Part shown: positions 44,051 through 52,895 of the stretch, piece after piece
Numbering within the stretch: position 1 is the stretch's first letter
Layout of the letters: each line of letters begins with the position of its first letter
Assembly (NCBI GenBank): GCA_036504855.1
Contig: DASXUL010000156.1
Coordinates: forward strand, 1-64,000
Origin: DASXUL01 sp036504855
GTDB lineage: Bacteria > Armatimonadota > DTGP01 > JAKQQT01
Length of the DNA stretch: 64,000 bases
Direction of reading: 5' to 3'
Notes under the pieces: model-generated
What the model was told of the DNA's origin: nothing
The model's input: the letters and a program-made list of their open reading frames with translations, nothing else
Database searches by the model: none
Program-made: the position numbers and the translations under genes

Positions 44051-44464
44051 CTAGCTGTCTTCGCCCTGCTTGGCGGGCTCGCCCACCTGCACAACGGTCA
44101 GCAGCATCGCGCTCTCCTCCAGCGCCTCAACGCTGTGCGTCAGGCCGCCCGCCAGGGAGAGCAGACTCCCCGGTTCCATCTCAATCGAGCGGCCATCTTC
44201 GATCGAGAAGATGATCCGTCCCGACAGGAGCTGCACCGTGATTGGCCCGGATACGCGGTGGTCGCGCAGCGCGACGCCAGGATGGAACGCAAACGCCGCC
44301 ACGCGCAGGGGGCCCTCGTGAATCAGGGTGATCTGCGCGGCCTCTCCCCCGCCGTAATCCGGCTCTCCGCGCAACGCCTCGATCTCCTCGTCGATCCGAA
44401 AACGGTGAAGCGGCCCCTCCATGCGCTGCTTCGCATTCACTCTCACGTTCGTTCGCTGTGACAT
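44051..44464 (-). CDS. Small cupin-fold protein
   Basis: This 137-residue protein has a single conserved beta-barrel: VAAFAFHPGVALRDHRVSGP, ITVQLLSGRIIFSIEDGR, MEPGSLLSLAGGLTHSVEAL, a cupin pattern with a reduced first motif (only one His) and a His in the second. The start ATG 44464 follows AGAGGGAG by five bases; a longer open frame to 44839 lacks a good start. It stands alone with its own hairpin terminator. Cupins of this type often bind a metal and a small sugar or acid; the function is not assigned. Confidence 0.7.
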   Translation of the reverse strand: MSQRTNVRVNAKQRMEGPLHRFRIDEEIEALRGEPDYGGGEAAQITLIHEGPLRVAAFAFHPGVALRDHRVSGPITVQLLSGRIIFSIEDGRSIEMEPGSLLSLAGGLTHSVEALEESAMLLTVVQVGEPAKQGEDS

Positions 44465-44852
44465 CTGCACTCCCTCTTTCCCACTGAACAACCCCGCGGC
44501 GCCGGCGCCGCCGATTCGCCCCGGGGCTCTTGTTGACCAGATCCGGTAGCCGGCGCCCGGCGCCGCTCGCCGCCTGCAAGCCTGAGAGGGCGGATCGACG
44601 ATGACCCGCCTCGCTATCGGCTTCATACCCAGTTTCGACCGAGCCTGTTGTATTCGGCGGGGCGCCGCCGTCCGCCGTGTTTCCATCCCCCGCGGCAAGC
44701 CATCCCGATGGACGTTTCCGCGATGATATGCGATACTGAACCTGACAGGCGGGCGGCTGTTCGCGGCCCGTGAGGATAGCCCGCCAGGCATCACTGCCAG
44801 CGGACGCCCGCGGCGTTCCACAAGCTCCCCCGTCAACAAAAGGACACGCGTC
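44465..44852. other. Intergenic region between divergent cupin and giant repeat-protein genes
   Basis: These 388 bases separate two divergent genes and should hold promoters for both. Frames crossing it are extensions of the cupin frame and have no recognisable content. AAAGGA lies at about 44839-44844, just before the GTG at 44853. I see no convincing consensus promoter. Confidence 0.35.
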
Positions 44853-47800
44853 GTGCGCAGACTCTTCCGCGGTACCCGCTTTCATCTCGCCTCGGCCCTT
44901 CTCACCTTCGCCTATCTCTCAACCGTCTCGGCGCGTGCGCAATTCCCCTACTCCCCGGTCGAAATGCCGGCGCCTGCGGGGACAACCAGCTATCTCAATG
45001 GCATTGACCCAGCCGGACGGGTCGTGGGAGCCGCGTATATCGACTCCTCCACAGAACACGCCTTTCTGTGGCAGCCGAACGGCGCCGGGCAGGACCTGAC
45101 CCCAGCGGCGCCGGCCGGCGTATCCACGGCTACCGACATCAATGCGAAGGGGCAGATTGTTGGACGCATTCCCGTTGGCTACAACACCTACCATGCCTTC
45201 CTCTGGGATGCCGGCACGCTGAAGGACCTCGGCACGCTCCCGAGCGGAACTGTCAGCGCCGCAACAGCGATCAACGGCGGCGGGCTCATCGTTGGGTATG
45301 CCTCGAACACGGCATCCCGCTTCCTGCGGCACGCCGTCGTTTGGCAAGATGGAGTCATCCGGGATATCGGCACGTTCGGCGGTGAGCAGAGCTATGCCAC
45401 CAGCGTGAACGATGCCGGAACCGTCGTGGGTTACGCTCAGGTCGGCACTGGCGAGTACCACGCCTTTTCCTGGCAAAACAACGTCATGACGGACCTCGGC
45501 GCGCAGGCCGGCGGCGAAAGTTATGCCTACGGCGTCAACGCCGACGGGCAGATCGTGGGCTCCGCGTCGGTCGGGTGGTCGTCCCACGCGGTTGCATGGA
45601 TCGCCGGCAAGATGGTTGACCTTGGCGTCCTGCCTGGCGATGAGGCATCGGCGGCGTACGCCGTCAACGACGCTGGCCAGATCGTGGGAGTCTCATGGCA
45701 CACCGTCTATGACTCCGCGTCGGGCGCCTATTCGGAGGCCGACCGCGCTTTCGTCTACACGGCCGGCCTGATGGAGGACCTGAATGCCCTGGCGTCGGCC
45801 GGCCCCGGTCGGATCTTCACCGCGGCCCACGCCATTAACGCCTCCGGCCAGATCGCCGCCGTCGCCTCTGGAGCTTCCGACACGCGCGGCGTTCGTCTGG
45901 ACCCCAGCGCAACGCCGCACCTCGCGTTCATCCAGTCCCCGGCCGCAGGCCTCGCTGGAGTTCCGCTCTCCCCTCACGTTGTCGTCCAGGTGCGCGCCTC
46001 AAACGGCGCTGTGAACGACGGGTTCAACGGACCGGTGTCCGTGGCGATCAAGGCCGGCTCCGGCGCGGCGGGCGCGATCCTCAAAGGCGCTGCCGTTGTG
46101 ACCGCGGTCCATGGTGTGGCGAGCTTCGGCGGCCTCTCCGTCGACCGCGCCGGCATCGGGTACGTTCTCACCGCCAGCACGGCCAGTCTGGCATCGTCAG
46201 ACAGCGCGCCCTTCCCGGTCGGGTTCCAACATGTATACGTCCGCCCGGGCGGCTCCGATGCCAACAGCGGGTCCTCCTGGAACCAGGCATTCGGCGCCAT
46301 CCAGGCAGCCGTTGAATCGCCGCTGCGTCTGCCGGAGACCGAGATCTGGGTGGCGGGCGGCACGTACCTGGAAGCGATTCGCGCGTCCAGCAGCGTTCAG
46401 CTCTTCGGCGGGTTCTCCGGCGCGGAGACGGAGCGTTCCCAGCGGAACATCCCGGCCAACCCGACCATCGTGGAGGCCGGCCTCTCCGGCGCCGCCTTCG
46501 ACCTGAGCGCTGACGCAACCTCCGGGAACGCCGCCGTCGACGGGTTTACCATCCGGAACAGCCTTTACGGCGTCCAGTACACGTATGGCAACGTCACCAT
46601 CCGCAACAGCACGTTTCTCGGCAACGCGCGGGCGCTGCACGGGTCGGGCGGCATCGCGCTGATTGAGGCGAACGCCGTAACCGGCTCCACACAGTCGGCC
46701 ATCAGCGTTACCGGACCAGCCATCGTGCGCAACAACGCGGTCTACGGAAATGGCTCTGTTGACGCGGGAGGAATCGCCGTCGGCGCCGGCGCTCAGGTGC
46801 TGGGGAACTCGGTTCACAACAACTCCGGCGCCTACACCGGCGGGATTTCATGCACTGGGACCGCGGTGATTGCAAACAACCTTGTGTATGCCAATGCCGC
46901 CGTTTCGGCGAACACAGGCTCCGATTCGATCCGCCTCATAGGCGGCATCCTCTGCGGCGGCGGCTCTCCCACCGTCGCAAACAACACGATCGTCGCGAAC
47001 GCGGGCCAAGATGCGGGCGGCATCGGAGTTGTCGGTTCCAGCCCAACGGTCGTCAACAACATCATCGCGTACAACTCCTCCAGCCTGTTCACGATGAACG
47101 GCGCCCCGGCGCTGCGGAACAACTGCCTGTACGGCAATGCCGCGTCCGCCGTGTCCGATAGCGCCATCGCCGGCGCCAACGGCAACATCGGCGCGGAGCC
47201 GCGATTTGCCGCTATGGGCCAGGGGAACTTCCACATCCAGGCGGCCTCGCCTTGCCGCGATGCGGGCTACAGCGCCGCCGTATCGGCGGGCGACCTGGAC
47301 ATGGACGGGCAGCCGCGCCTCCAGGGGCCGGCGGTGGACATGGGCGCCGATGAAAGCGATGGGACGCCCTACGTTCTGCCGCGCGTGGTTGTGCGCGTGT
47401 CGCCGACCGGCGATGACGCCGGAGACGGCGCCTCCTGGACCAGCGCAAAGCGGAGCCTGAATGCAGCCGTCGCGGCGGCGGTCGGCGGAGAAGTGTGGGT
47501 GGCGGCGGGCACGTACTCCGGCGCCGTAAGCCTCCCGTCGTTCACTGAGATCTATGGCGGCTTCGCCGGCACGGAGACCAACCGCGACGATCGAGATCCG
47601 GTTGCCCACATCTCCGTGATCGATGCCAGCGCCGCTGGCGACGCGGTCACCGTTCCGCCCGGGACGACCATGGCGCGCGTAGACGGGCTCACTCTGCGGA
47701 ATGCCGTCTCGCGCGGCAATCCGGCCGTCGGAGGCTGTGGCGTTAACGCCGGCAGCCTGGCCAGCGTAACCGTCGCTCGCTGCACCATCGTTGGGAATGC

Positions 47801-49934
47801 CCTCTCCGGAGTCAAGTGCGGCGGCGTATCCGTTGTCTCCGGTTGCCGGATCAGCGGCAACGGCGGCGGCATCGACCTCAGGGATAACGCAACCGCCACC
47901 GGGAACGTCGTCGAGGGCAACGCTGGCGTGGGGATCTGGGCGGGAGGCGCCGCCGTTGTGGTTGAGAACGTGGTCCGGAGCAACGGGGCCCACGGCCTCG
48001 CCGGCGATGGCTGCGCGGTTTTCGTCCGGAACATCGTCAGCAGGAACGCGGGCGACGGCTTCTCCGTTACGTGCGGGACTGCCGTCCTGCGCGGCAACGT
48101 GTCCATGGGCAATGCGGGCGCGGGGGTGAACCTCGGGAGCGCCTATCGCGCGGACCTCTTCGGCAACACGGTGGCCGGGAACGCAACCGGCGGGGTGGTC
48201 AGCGCGTACCTCGATCCCAGCAAGGCTGCGCCGGTAACGGCGGTCAACAACATTGTCGCTTTCAACGGCGGGACGGGGTTCCGCCTTTACGGCTCCTTCG
48301 AGTGCCGCTCGAACTGCGTGTTCGGTAACGCCATTTCCAACTACGCGGACATCGACCTCACCGGCGCCAGAGGCAACATATCCGTAGATCCCCTGCTCGG
48401 GAACGTTCCAGCGGCGAACGCGCACATCCGGCCCGAGTCACCGTGTCGCGACGCCGGAGACGCGTTGGCGGCGCTGTCTGGGGAAACCGATATCGACGGT
48501 CAGTCGCGCATTCAGGGAGCGGGCCCAGACATCGGCGCGGACGAATCCGACGGCAGCATCCCAGCCCTCGCGCCCATCGTCCGCGTAAGCCCAACCGGAA
48601 GCGACGCCAACGATGGATCGGCCTGGGACCGGGCGAAGCGCTCTGTTCAGGCCGCGATTGAGGCGGTGAAGGCCGGCGGCGGTGACGTGTGGGTTGCCGC
48701 CGGAGTCTACCACGAGCGAATCTCGCTGGCAGCCTGGGTCCGCGTCCTCGGCGGATTCTCAGGCGTTGAGGCGTATGCCTCGGGACGGCAGCCGCAAGCC
48801 AATGTCAGCGTGCTCGATGGGCAGGGCGCAGGGACCGTGGTTACTCTCGCGAACGGCAACTGGTACACGCTGCTGGACGGCTGCACGGTCCGCAACGGAG
48901 CCGGGACGATGGGAACGCTCAGTGGAACGCCGGCCGCCTTACGCGGAAGCGGGGTCCTTTGCCTGTCTGACGGAACGATCAGCAACAATGTGATCACCGG
49001 CAATACGGCGGACTACGGAGCGGGCGTGGAGTTGGAAAGCGGGGCAGCGGTTCAGAACAACGTCATCACCGGGAATACGGCGACGACCCGCGGCGGCGGC
49101 GTGAACACGCAGTCGGCCGGCAGGGTGACCGGAAACACGATAGCGCACAACCACGCGCCATCGGGCGGGGGCGTGTGCGTCTCCGCCGAAATACCGGCGC
49201 TGGACCGGAACACGATCGCCTGGAACACCGCCGCACAGGGCGCCGGGGTCTACACGGACGGATCGGGGAGGAATCCCTTCGGCGTTGGGACGTACGGCCC
49301 CAGTTGGACGGCGAACGTGGTCGCCAACAACACGGCCACCGGAAACGGCGGCGGCGTGTACGCAACCTATCCGCCCAACCTCATCCACTGGACGATCGCG
49401 GGCAACGCGGCCGCGGACGGCGGCGCGGTCCATGGCGCACAGGTTGGCCTGTCCAACTGCATCGTCGCCTTCAACTCCCCTGGCCTCTTCTCCCCAGCCG
49501 CTGGAATGGTGATCACCGGATCCGACGTGTACGGGAATGCCAGGTACGACGTTCAAAACACCCCGGACCCCCGCGGCGCGGCCGGAAACCTGTCTGTCAA
49601 CCCGATGTTCGCGTCAACGGATGGGGACTACCACCTCACGGCTGGGTCGCCCGCCATCAACGCCGCCGCCGATCTCGGCGGGGGCGGTCTGACGCTCGAT
49701 CGCGATGGGCTGCCGCGAGTCTTCGGGCCGCACGCCGATATGGGAGCCTACGAGTTCCGGTACAGCCCCGGCATCGGCGACGTCACCCGCGCCCTCCGAT
49801 TGGCGGGAGGGTTGGACGCGGCCACGGGCGAGGATACGGCGCGTTTGAACGGCGCCGACGCCTCTCGCAGCGTGGACGTGGTTGACGCCGTTGGCCTGCT
49901 CCGGCGGGCGCTCCAGATCAACCCGGCCCGCTGA
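44853..49934 (+). CDS. Giant exported protein: HAF repeats, three beta-helix modules, dockerin-like tail
   Basis: The product is 1693 residues. GTG 44853 follows AAAGGA. The signal peptide RLFRGTRFHLASALLTFAYL ends in SARA near residue 29. Residues about 30-330 are HAF repeats (INxxGQIVGxS pattern: NAKGQIVGRI, NADGQIVGSA, NDAGQIVGVS). After an Ig-like spacer come three tandem modules near 465, 850 and 1250. Each begins VxVSPTGsDAnDGssW...A, then evWVAaGTY and GGFsGtEt, runs through parallel beta-helix turns rich in NxVxGN, and ends PCRDAG...DiDGQpRiqG...DiGADEsDG (the third ends NAAADLGGGGLTLDRDGL). The last 55 residues (VTRALRLAGG ... VDVVDAVGLLRRALQ) are dockerin-like. A surface or secreted adhesin or carbohydrate-active scaffold is likely. 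Confidence 0.8.
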   Translation: MRRLFRGTRFHLASALLTFAYLSTVSARAQFPYSPVEMPAPAGTTSYLNGIDPAGRVVGAAYIDSSTEHAFLWQPNGAGQDLTPAAPAGVSTATDINAKGQIVGRIPVGYNTYHAFLWDAGTLKDLGTLPSGTVSAATAINGGGLIVGYASNTASRFLRHAVVWQDGVIRDIGTFGGEQSYATSVNDAGTVVGYAQVGTGEYHAFSWQNNVMTDLGAQAGGESYAYGVNADGQIVGSASVGWSSHAVAWIAGKMVDLGVLPGDEASAAYAVNDAGQIVGVSWHTVYDSASGAYSEADRAFVYTAGLMEDLNALASAGPGRIFTAAHAINASGQIAAVASGASDTRGVRLDPSATPHLAFIQSPAAGLAGVPLSPHVVVQVRASNGAVNDGFNGPVSVAIKAGSGAAGAILKGAAVVTAVHGVASFGGLSVDRAGIGYVLTASTASLASSDSAPFPVGFQHVYVRPGGSDANSGSSWNQAFGAIQAAVESPLRLPETEIWVAGGTYLEAIRASSSVQLFGGFSGAETERSQRNIPANPTIVEAGLSGAAFDLSADATSGNAAVDGFTIRNSLYGVQYTYGNVTIRNSTFLGNARALHGSGGIALIEANAVTGSTQSAISVTGPAIVRNNAVYGNGSVDAGGIAVGAGAQVLGNSVHNNSGAYTGGISCTGTAVIANNLVYANAAVSANTGSDSIRLIGGILCGGGSPTVANNTIVANAGQDAGGIGVVGSSPTVVNNIIAYNSSSLFTMNGAPALRNNCLYGNAASAVSDSAIAGANGNIGAEPRFAAMGQGNFHIQAASPCRDAGYSAAVSAGDLDMDGQPRLQGPAVDMGADESDGTPYVLPRVVVRVSPTGDDAGDGASWTSAKRSLNAAVAAAVGGEVWVAAGTYSGAVSLPSFTEIYGGFAGTETNRDDRDPVAHISVIDASAAGDAVTVPPGTTMARVDGLTLRNAVSRGNPAVGGCGVNAGSLASVTVARCTIVGNALSGVKCGGVSVVSGCRISGNGGGIDLRDNATATGNVVEGNAGVGIWAGGAAVVVENVVRSNGAHGLAGDGCAVFVRNIVSRNAGDGFSVTCGTAVLRGNVSMGNAGAGVNLGSAYRADLFGNTVAGNATGGVVSAYLDPSKAAPVTAVNNIVAFNGGTGFRLYGSFECRSNCVFGNAISNYADIDLTGARGNISVDPLLGNVPAANAHIRPESPCRDAGDALAALSGETDIDGQSRIQGAGPDIGADESDGSIPALAPIVRVSPTGSDANDGSAWDRAKRSVQAAIEAVKAGGGDVWVAAGVYHERISLAAWVRVLGGFSGVEAYASGRQPQANVSVLDGQGAGTVVTLANGNWYTLLDGCTVRNGAGTMGTLSGTPAALRGSGVLCLSDGTISNNVITGNTADYGAGVELESGAAVQNNVITGNTATTRGGGVNTQSAGRVTGNTIAHNHAPSGGGVCVSAEIPALDRNTIAWNTAAQGAGVYTDGSGRNPFGVGTYGPSWTANVVANNTATGNGGGVYATYPPNLIHWTIAGNAAADGGAVHGAQVGLSNCIVAFNSPGLFSPAAGMVITGSDVYGNARYDVQNTPDPRGAAGNLSVNPMFASTDGDYHLTAGSPAINAAADLGGGGLTLDRDGLPRVFGPHADMGAYEFRYSPGIGDVTRALRLAGGLDAATGEDTARLNGADASRSVDVVDAVGLLRRALQINPAR

Positions 49935-49942
49935 GCGGTAAC

Positions 49943-49980
49943 CGCCGGCCTGTTTCGACCCGATGCCGAGCAGGCCGGCG
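49943..49980 (+). terminator. Hairpin terminator after the giant repeat protein
   Basis: Arms CGCCGGCCTG (49943-49952) and CAGGCCGGCG (49971-49980) pair exactly around an 18-base loop, starting eight bases after the stop. No T-run follows. Position and GC-rich stem support termination. Confidence 0.6.
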
Positions 49981-50206
49981 CTGACCGGAGCGCCAGGAGC
50001 AACGGCGCCATTGGCGCGGCGGCCATCTTCACGCCAGGGCCGCCAGGCGCCGCGCCGTTCAGCCGCGCCCGCCACGCCAGGGAACTCCACCACTGTGTGA
50101 TAGTTATACACTTGTACTGGAGCGCGGAGGAGCCAGCGGCCGCAACGGACGATCCGCTTCGCCAACAAGTTGGCGGCAGCCCGGCCAACGCCCAGGAGAC
50201 GGCGCA

Positions 50207-50971
50207 TTGACAGCGAAATCCCGAGTAACGATCGCCATCGCCAGCGGGCGCGCAGGGGCCGGACGCAGCATGATCGGCGCCAACCTGGCGGCAGCCCTGG
50301 CCGCCACGGGCCGCCGCGTGGGCATCACGGACACGGAAACGCTCGGGGCCATCACGCCGGAGACCCTTGGGGCGGCGGCGCCGAATCGGCGCGACGGCCG
50401 GTTGGTTCCCGCGGAACGATACGGCGTACAGCTCATGTCGTTCGCGTTCCTTCTCCACGAGCACGAACGCGCTCAGGCGCGGCCGCCGTCGATGGATGAC
50501 CTCGCCGCAAGATTCCAGGCCGACGTCGCATGGAGCGATCTTGACGTCCTGTTCATCGAGCTTCCCTCTTCCGAAGACGCCGCCCGATCGCTGGTCGAGC
50601 GGCTCGGCTTCGATGGGGTGGTGATCGTCGCCACGCCCCAGGGGGCGGAGGAAGGCGCTACGGAGGCCGCCCTGGCTTTCTACGGCAACCTCGGCGTTCC
50701 GCTGCTCGGCCTAATCGAGAACCTGAGCTACTACCAATGCCGCCAGTGTTCCCGGCGCGATGCTGCCCAGGCTTCCGGAGCCGTTGCCCGTGTGGCGCAG
50801 CGGCTGGGCGTTCGATTCCTCGGCGACGTTCCGATCTCTATCGCGCTCCGCGACTGCATGGACGAGAACTGCCCCGCCGCCGGCAGCTCGCCGAGGTTGG
50901 AGGAAGCGGACCTGTTTGAGCGAGTTGCCCTCGTCCTCATGGCTGCGCTGGACCACTCCGCGAAGGAGTGA
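50207..50971 (+). CDS. Mrp/NBP35-like P-loop ATPase with altered Walker A
   Basis: The product is 254 residues. TTG 50207 has AGGAG about eight bases upstream. The fold and the signature LLGLIENLSYYQCRQCSRRD (the Mrp CxxC with GxxENMSY) place it in the Mrp/Ind1 family of iron-sulfur carrier ATPases. The deviant Walker A normally has two lysines (K-G-G-x-G-K-S/T); here residues 13-22 read SGRAGAGRSM, with Arg 15 and Arg 20 in place of both lysines. The next acidic motif is TDTET rather than DAD. Loss of the catalytic lysines suggests that ATP hydrolysis is impaired or replaced. It stands between the giant repeat protein and the efflux operon, not in an obvious operon. Confidence 0.75.
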   Translation: MTAKSRVTIAIASGRAGAGRSMIGANLAAALAATGRRVGITDTETLGAITPETLGAAAPNRRDGRLVPAERYGVQLMSFAFLLHEHERAQARPPSMDDLAARFQADVAWSDLDVLFIELPSSEDAARSLVERLGFDGVVIVATPQGAEEGATEAALAFYGNLGVPLLGLIENLSYYQCRQCSRRDAAQASGAVARVAQRLGVRFLGDVPISIALRDCMDENCPAAGSSPRLEEADLFERVALVLMAALDHSAKE

Positions 50972-51090
50972 GCGCGGGAAACGGGATTCATCCCGAAGAG
51001 GCGACTGAGTAGAGGCGACAGGGCCTCACCACCGCTTGGGCTCTGCCGCTGAGCCAGGTCAGGTTTCAGTCTCGTCGCCGAGGCGAGCGC

Positions 51091-51363
51091 CTACTTCTCC
51101 GCCGTTTCGGCGGCGGATGTGGGATCGCCGCAGGACTCCGATGCAGCATTCGCCGTCGGGCAGACGAGGGCGAGAGCCGCCAGGGCCGCTTCGACGTTCT
51201 CGATTCCCACCAGGCACAGCATCGGCGCGCCCGGCGGCTTCAGGACCACAAGGCGTTGACCGGGCGACATCCGCAGCGCGTGGCGGACGTGGGCGGGAAT
51301 GACCACCTGCCCCCGTTCGCCCAATGTCACAGTGCCGGCGAAGCTATCTGATCTCTCTGGCAT
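51091..51363 (-). CDS. AbrB/MazE-like swapped-hairpin DNA-binding protein
   Basis: From ATG 51363, with GGAGAGG nine bases upstream, a 90-residue protein carries the SpoVT/AbrB fold: TVTLGERGQVVIPAHVRHAL followed by RMSPGQRLVVLK. This matches prokaryotic antitoxin and transition-state regulators. The C-terminal half (LVCPTANAASESCGDPTSAA) is low complexity. No toxin gene is adjacent. It is the last gene on the minus strand after the TolC-like gene (91 bases), so it may be co-transcribed with the efflux operon. Confidence 0.75.
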   Translation of the reverse strand: MPERSDSFAGTVTLGERGQVVIPAHVRHALRMSPGQRLVVLKPPGAPMLCLVGIENVEAALAALALVCPTANAASESCGDPTSAAETAEK

Positions 51364-51453
51364 ACAGGTATACCTCTCCAGAGTGGCCCAGGCAGAGCTG
51401 CCGGGCACAGCGTCGGCGGGCCGGGCGACGTTGCGCCCGGCCCCATCGTTTCC

Positions 51454-52854
51454 TCACCCTCCCGCTGACAGGCGTCCCATCAGGGCGCGGTCGAACGCGG
51501 CGCGCGCGGCGAGATGGTCGTAGAGCGCGTTGTTGCGATTGAAGCGGGCCTGCACCAGGGCGGTTTCCGCATCGAGAACCTCGATCTGAGCCGACACGCC
51601 GTTCTGGTAGCGGGTGCGCGCCAGGCGTAGCGCCTCTTCGGCCTGTCCCACGGTCTTGTCGGCGACATCGAACCGATCCGACGTATCCTGCACGTTCAAG
51701 CCCGCCTGGCGCACCTCCAGGGCCACGCCGCGCCGAAGCTGCTCGCGCTGAAGCCCGGCGACCTCCACGTTGGCCTTGGCCGCGTCCACGCGGGCGCGCG
51801 CCGCGCCGGAGTCCCAGAGTGGCCAGGATGCCCCCACTCCGGCGGTCCAGGTATCCGCCTGTGAGCTGAGACCCGTCGGGTTGAAGAGGTGCGTGGCCGA
51901 GCCAGTGAGCGCGATCATGGGCGCCGTATCCAGCCGGTGCAGGCGCACAGTCTCGCGCTGAGCCTCTACCGCAAGATCGGCCTGCAACACTTCCGGGCGC
52001 GCGACGAGAGCCTTCTCCGTCTGCCCATCGATGTCCACGTCCCGGTTTGGCGCGGTCGAGAGGGCGGTGACGCGAACCGGGGTGGACACCGGCCTGCCCA
52101 GAACGTTGTTGAAGGCGGCCCCCGCCAGCGCGAGGCTGTTCCGCGCGCCCAGGAGGGTCTGGCGCCGGTCGGCGAGGGCAACGTCGGCCCGGGTCACGTC
52201 AAATGGCGCGGCGGAACCGGCATTCACGAACGAGTGGGCAAGCCGCAGTTGCTCCGTGGCGTCTTCCACGGCGGCCTGAGCAACCTCAACGGCGCCCGCC
52301 GCGCGCAGCACATCGTAATACGCGGCGCGCGTTTCGAAGGTCACTTCGGAGCGGCTGCGCGCCACGTTCAGCGCTTCGATGCGCGCGGCGAGGCTGGCGA
52401 TGTTCCGCGCGCGCCGGACCTGGCCGAAGATGTCCAGCGCCTGGGTCAGGTTGGCCGACGCGACCTCGGCATGGGGCGCGGCGAGGGTCAACGAGATGGG
52501 GCCCGTCGCGCCGGGAAGCGTCGCGGTAGACTCTTTCTGACGCACGGCCTGCGCGGAAACGGAAACCTGCGGCAGGTTGTTCGCAGAGACTTCGCGAACG
52601 CCAGCGCGCGCTTTCCGCGCTCCCGCCTCGGACTCGCGCACCAGTTCGTTGTGCTCCAGCGCGAAGAGCACGGCGGAGTCCAGGGTGAGGGTTTCCGGCG
52701 CGTCAACGCCTGGCGCGGTTACGGTTATCTCCGCCGAAGATGGCGACGCGGTAACAGGCGCGGCGGCGGCGGGCAGCGCCAGGGCAAGGATGGCCCATGC
52801 GGCGCGCTTCCGCCGCGGGCGCGGCGCCGGGTTCCAGGGTGTGGGTTTGTTCAT
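51454..52854 (-). CDS. TolC-family outer-membrane efflux protein
   Basis: The product is about 466 residues from ATG 52854. The N-terminus has a signal peptide (RAAWAILALALPAAAAPVTA). Two OEP repeats follow: LTLDSAVLFALEHNELVRES with AGVREVSANNLPQVSVSAQA, and later DLAVEAQRETVRLHRLDTAP, SWPLWDSGAARARVDAAKAN and ALRLARTRYQNGVSAQIEVL, all characteristic of TolC-type trimers. The upstream ATGs at 52878 and 52875 are possible but weaker starts. It should form the outer-membrane duct for the RND pump 41 bases upstream. Confidence 0.88.
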   Translation of the reverse strand: MNKPTPWNPAPRPRRKRAAWAILALALPAAAAPVTASPSSAEITVTAPGVDAPETLTLDSAVLFALEHNELVRESEAGARKARAGVREVSANNLPQVSVSAQAVRQKESTATLPGATGPISLTLAAPHAEVASANLTQALDIFGQVRRARNIASLAARIEALNVARSRSEVTFETRAAYYDVLRAAGAVEVAQAAVEDATEQLRLAHSFVNAGSAAPFDVTRADVALADRRQTLLGARNSLALAGAAFNNVLGRPVSTPVRVTALSTAPNRDVDIDGQTEKALVARPEVLQADLAVEAQRETVRLHRLDTAPMIALTGSATHLFNPTGLSSQADTWTAGVGASWPLWDSGAARARVDAAKANVEVAGLQREQLRRGVALEVRQAGLNVQDTSDRFDVADKTVGQAEEALRLARTRYQNGVSAQIEVLDAETALVQARFNRNNALYDHLAARAAFDRALMGRLSAGG

Positions 52855-52895
52855 TTGGCTCTCTTCTTTGATCATCATCTCGGTTGGGGGGCAGC

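Noticed and set aside
46848..48425. Minus-strand 525-residue frame
   Set aside because: It is antisense to the giant beta-helix protein, has no motif, and its repeats mirror those of the real gene.
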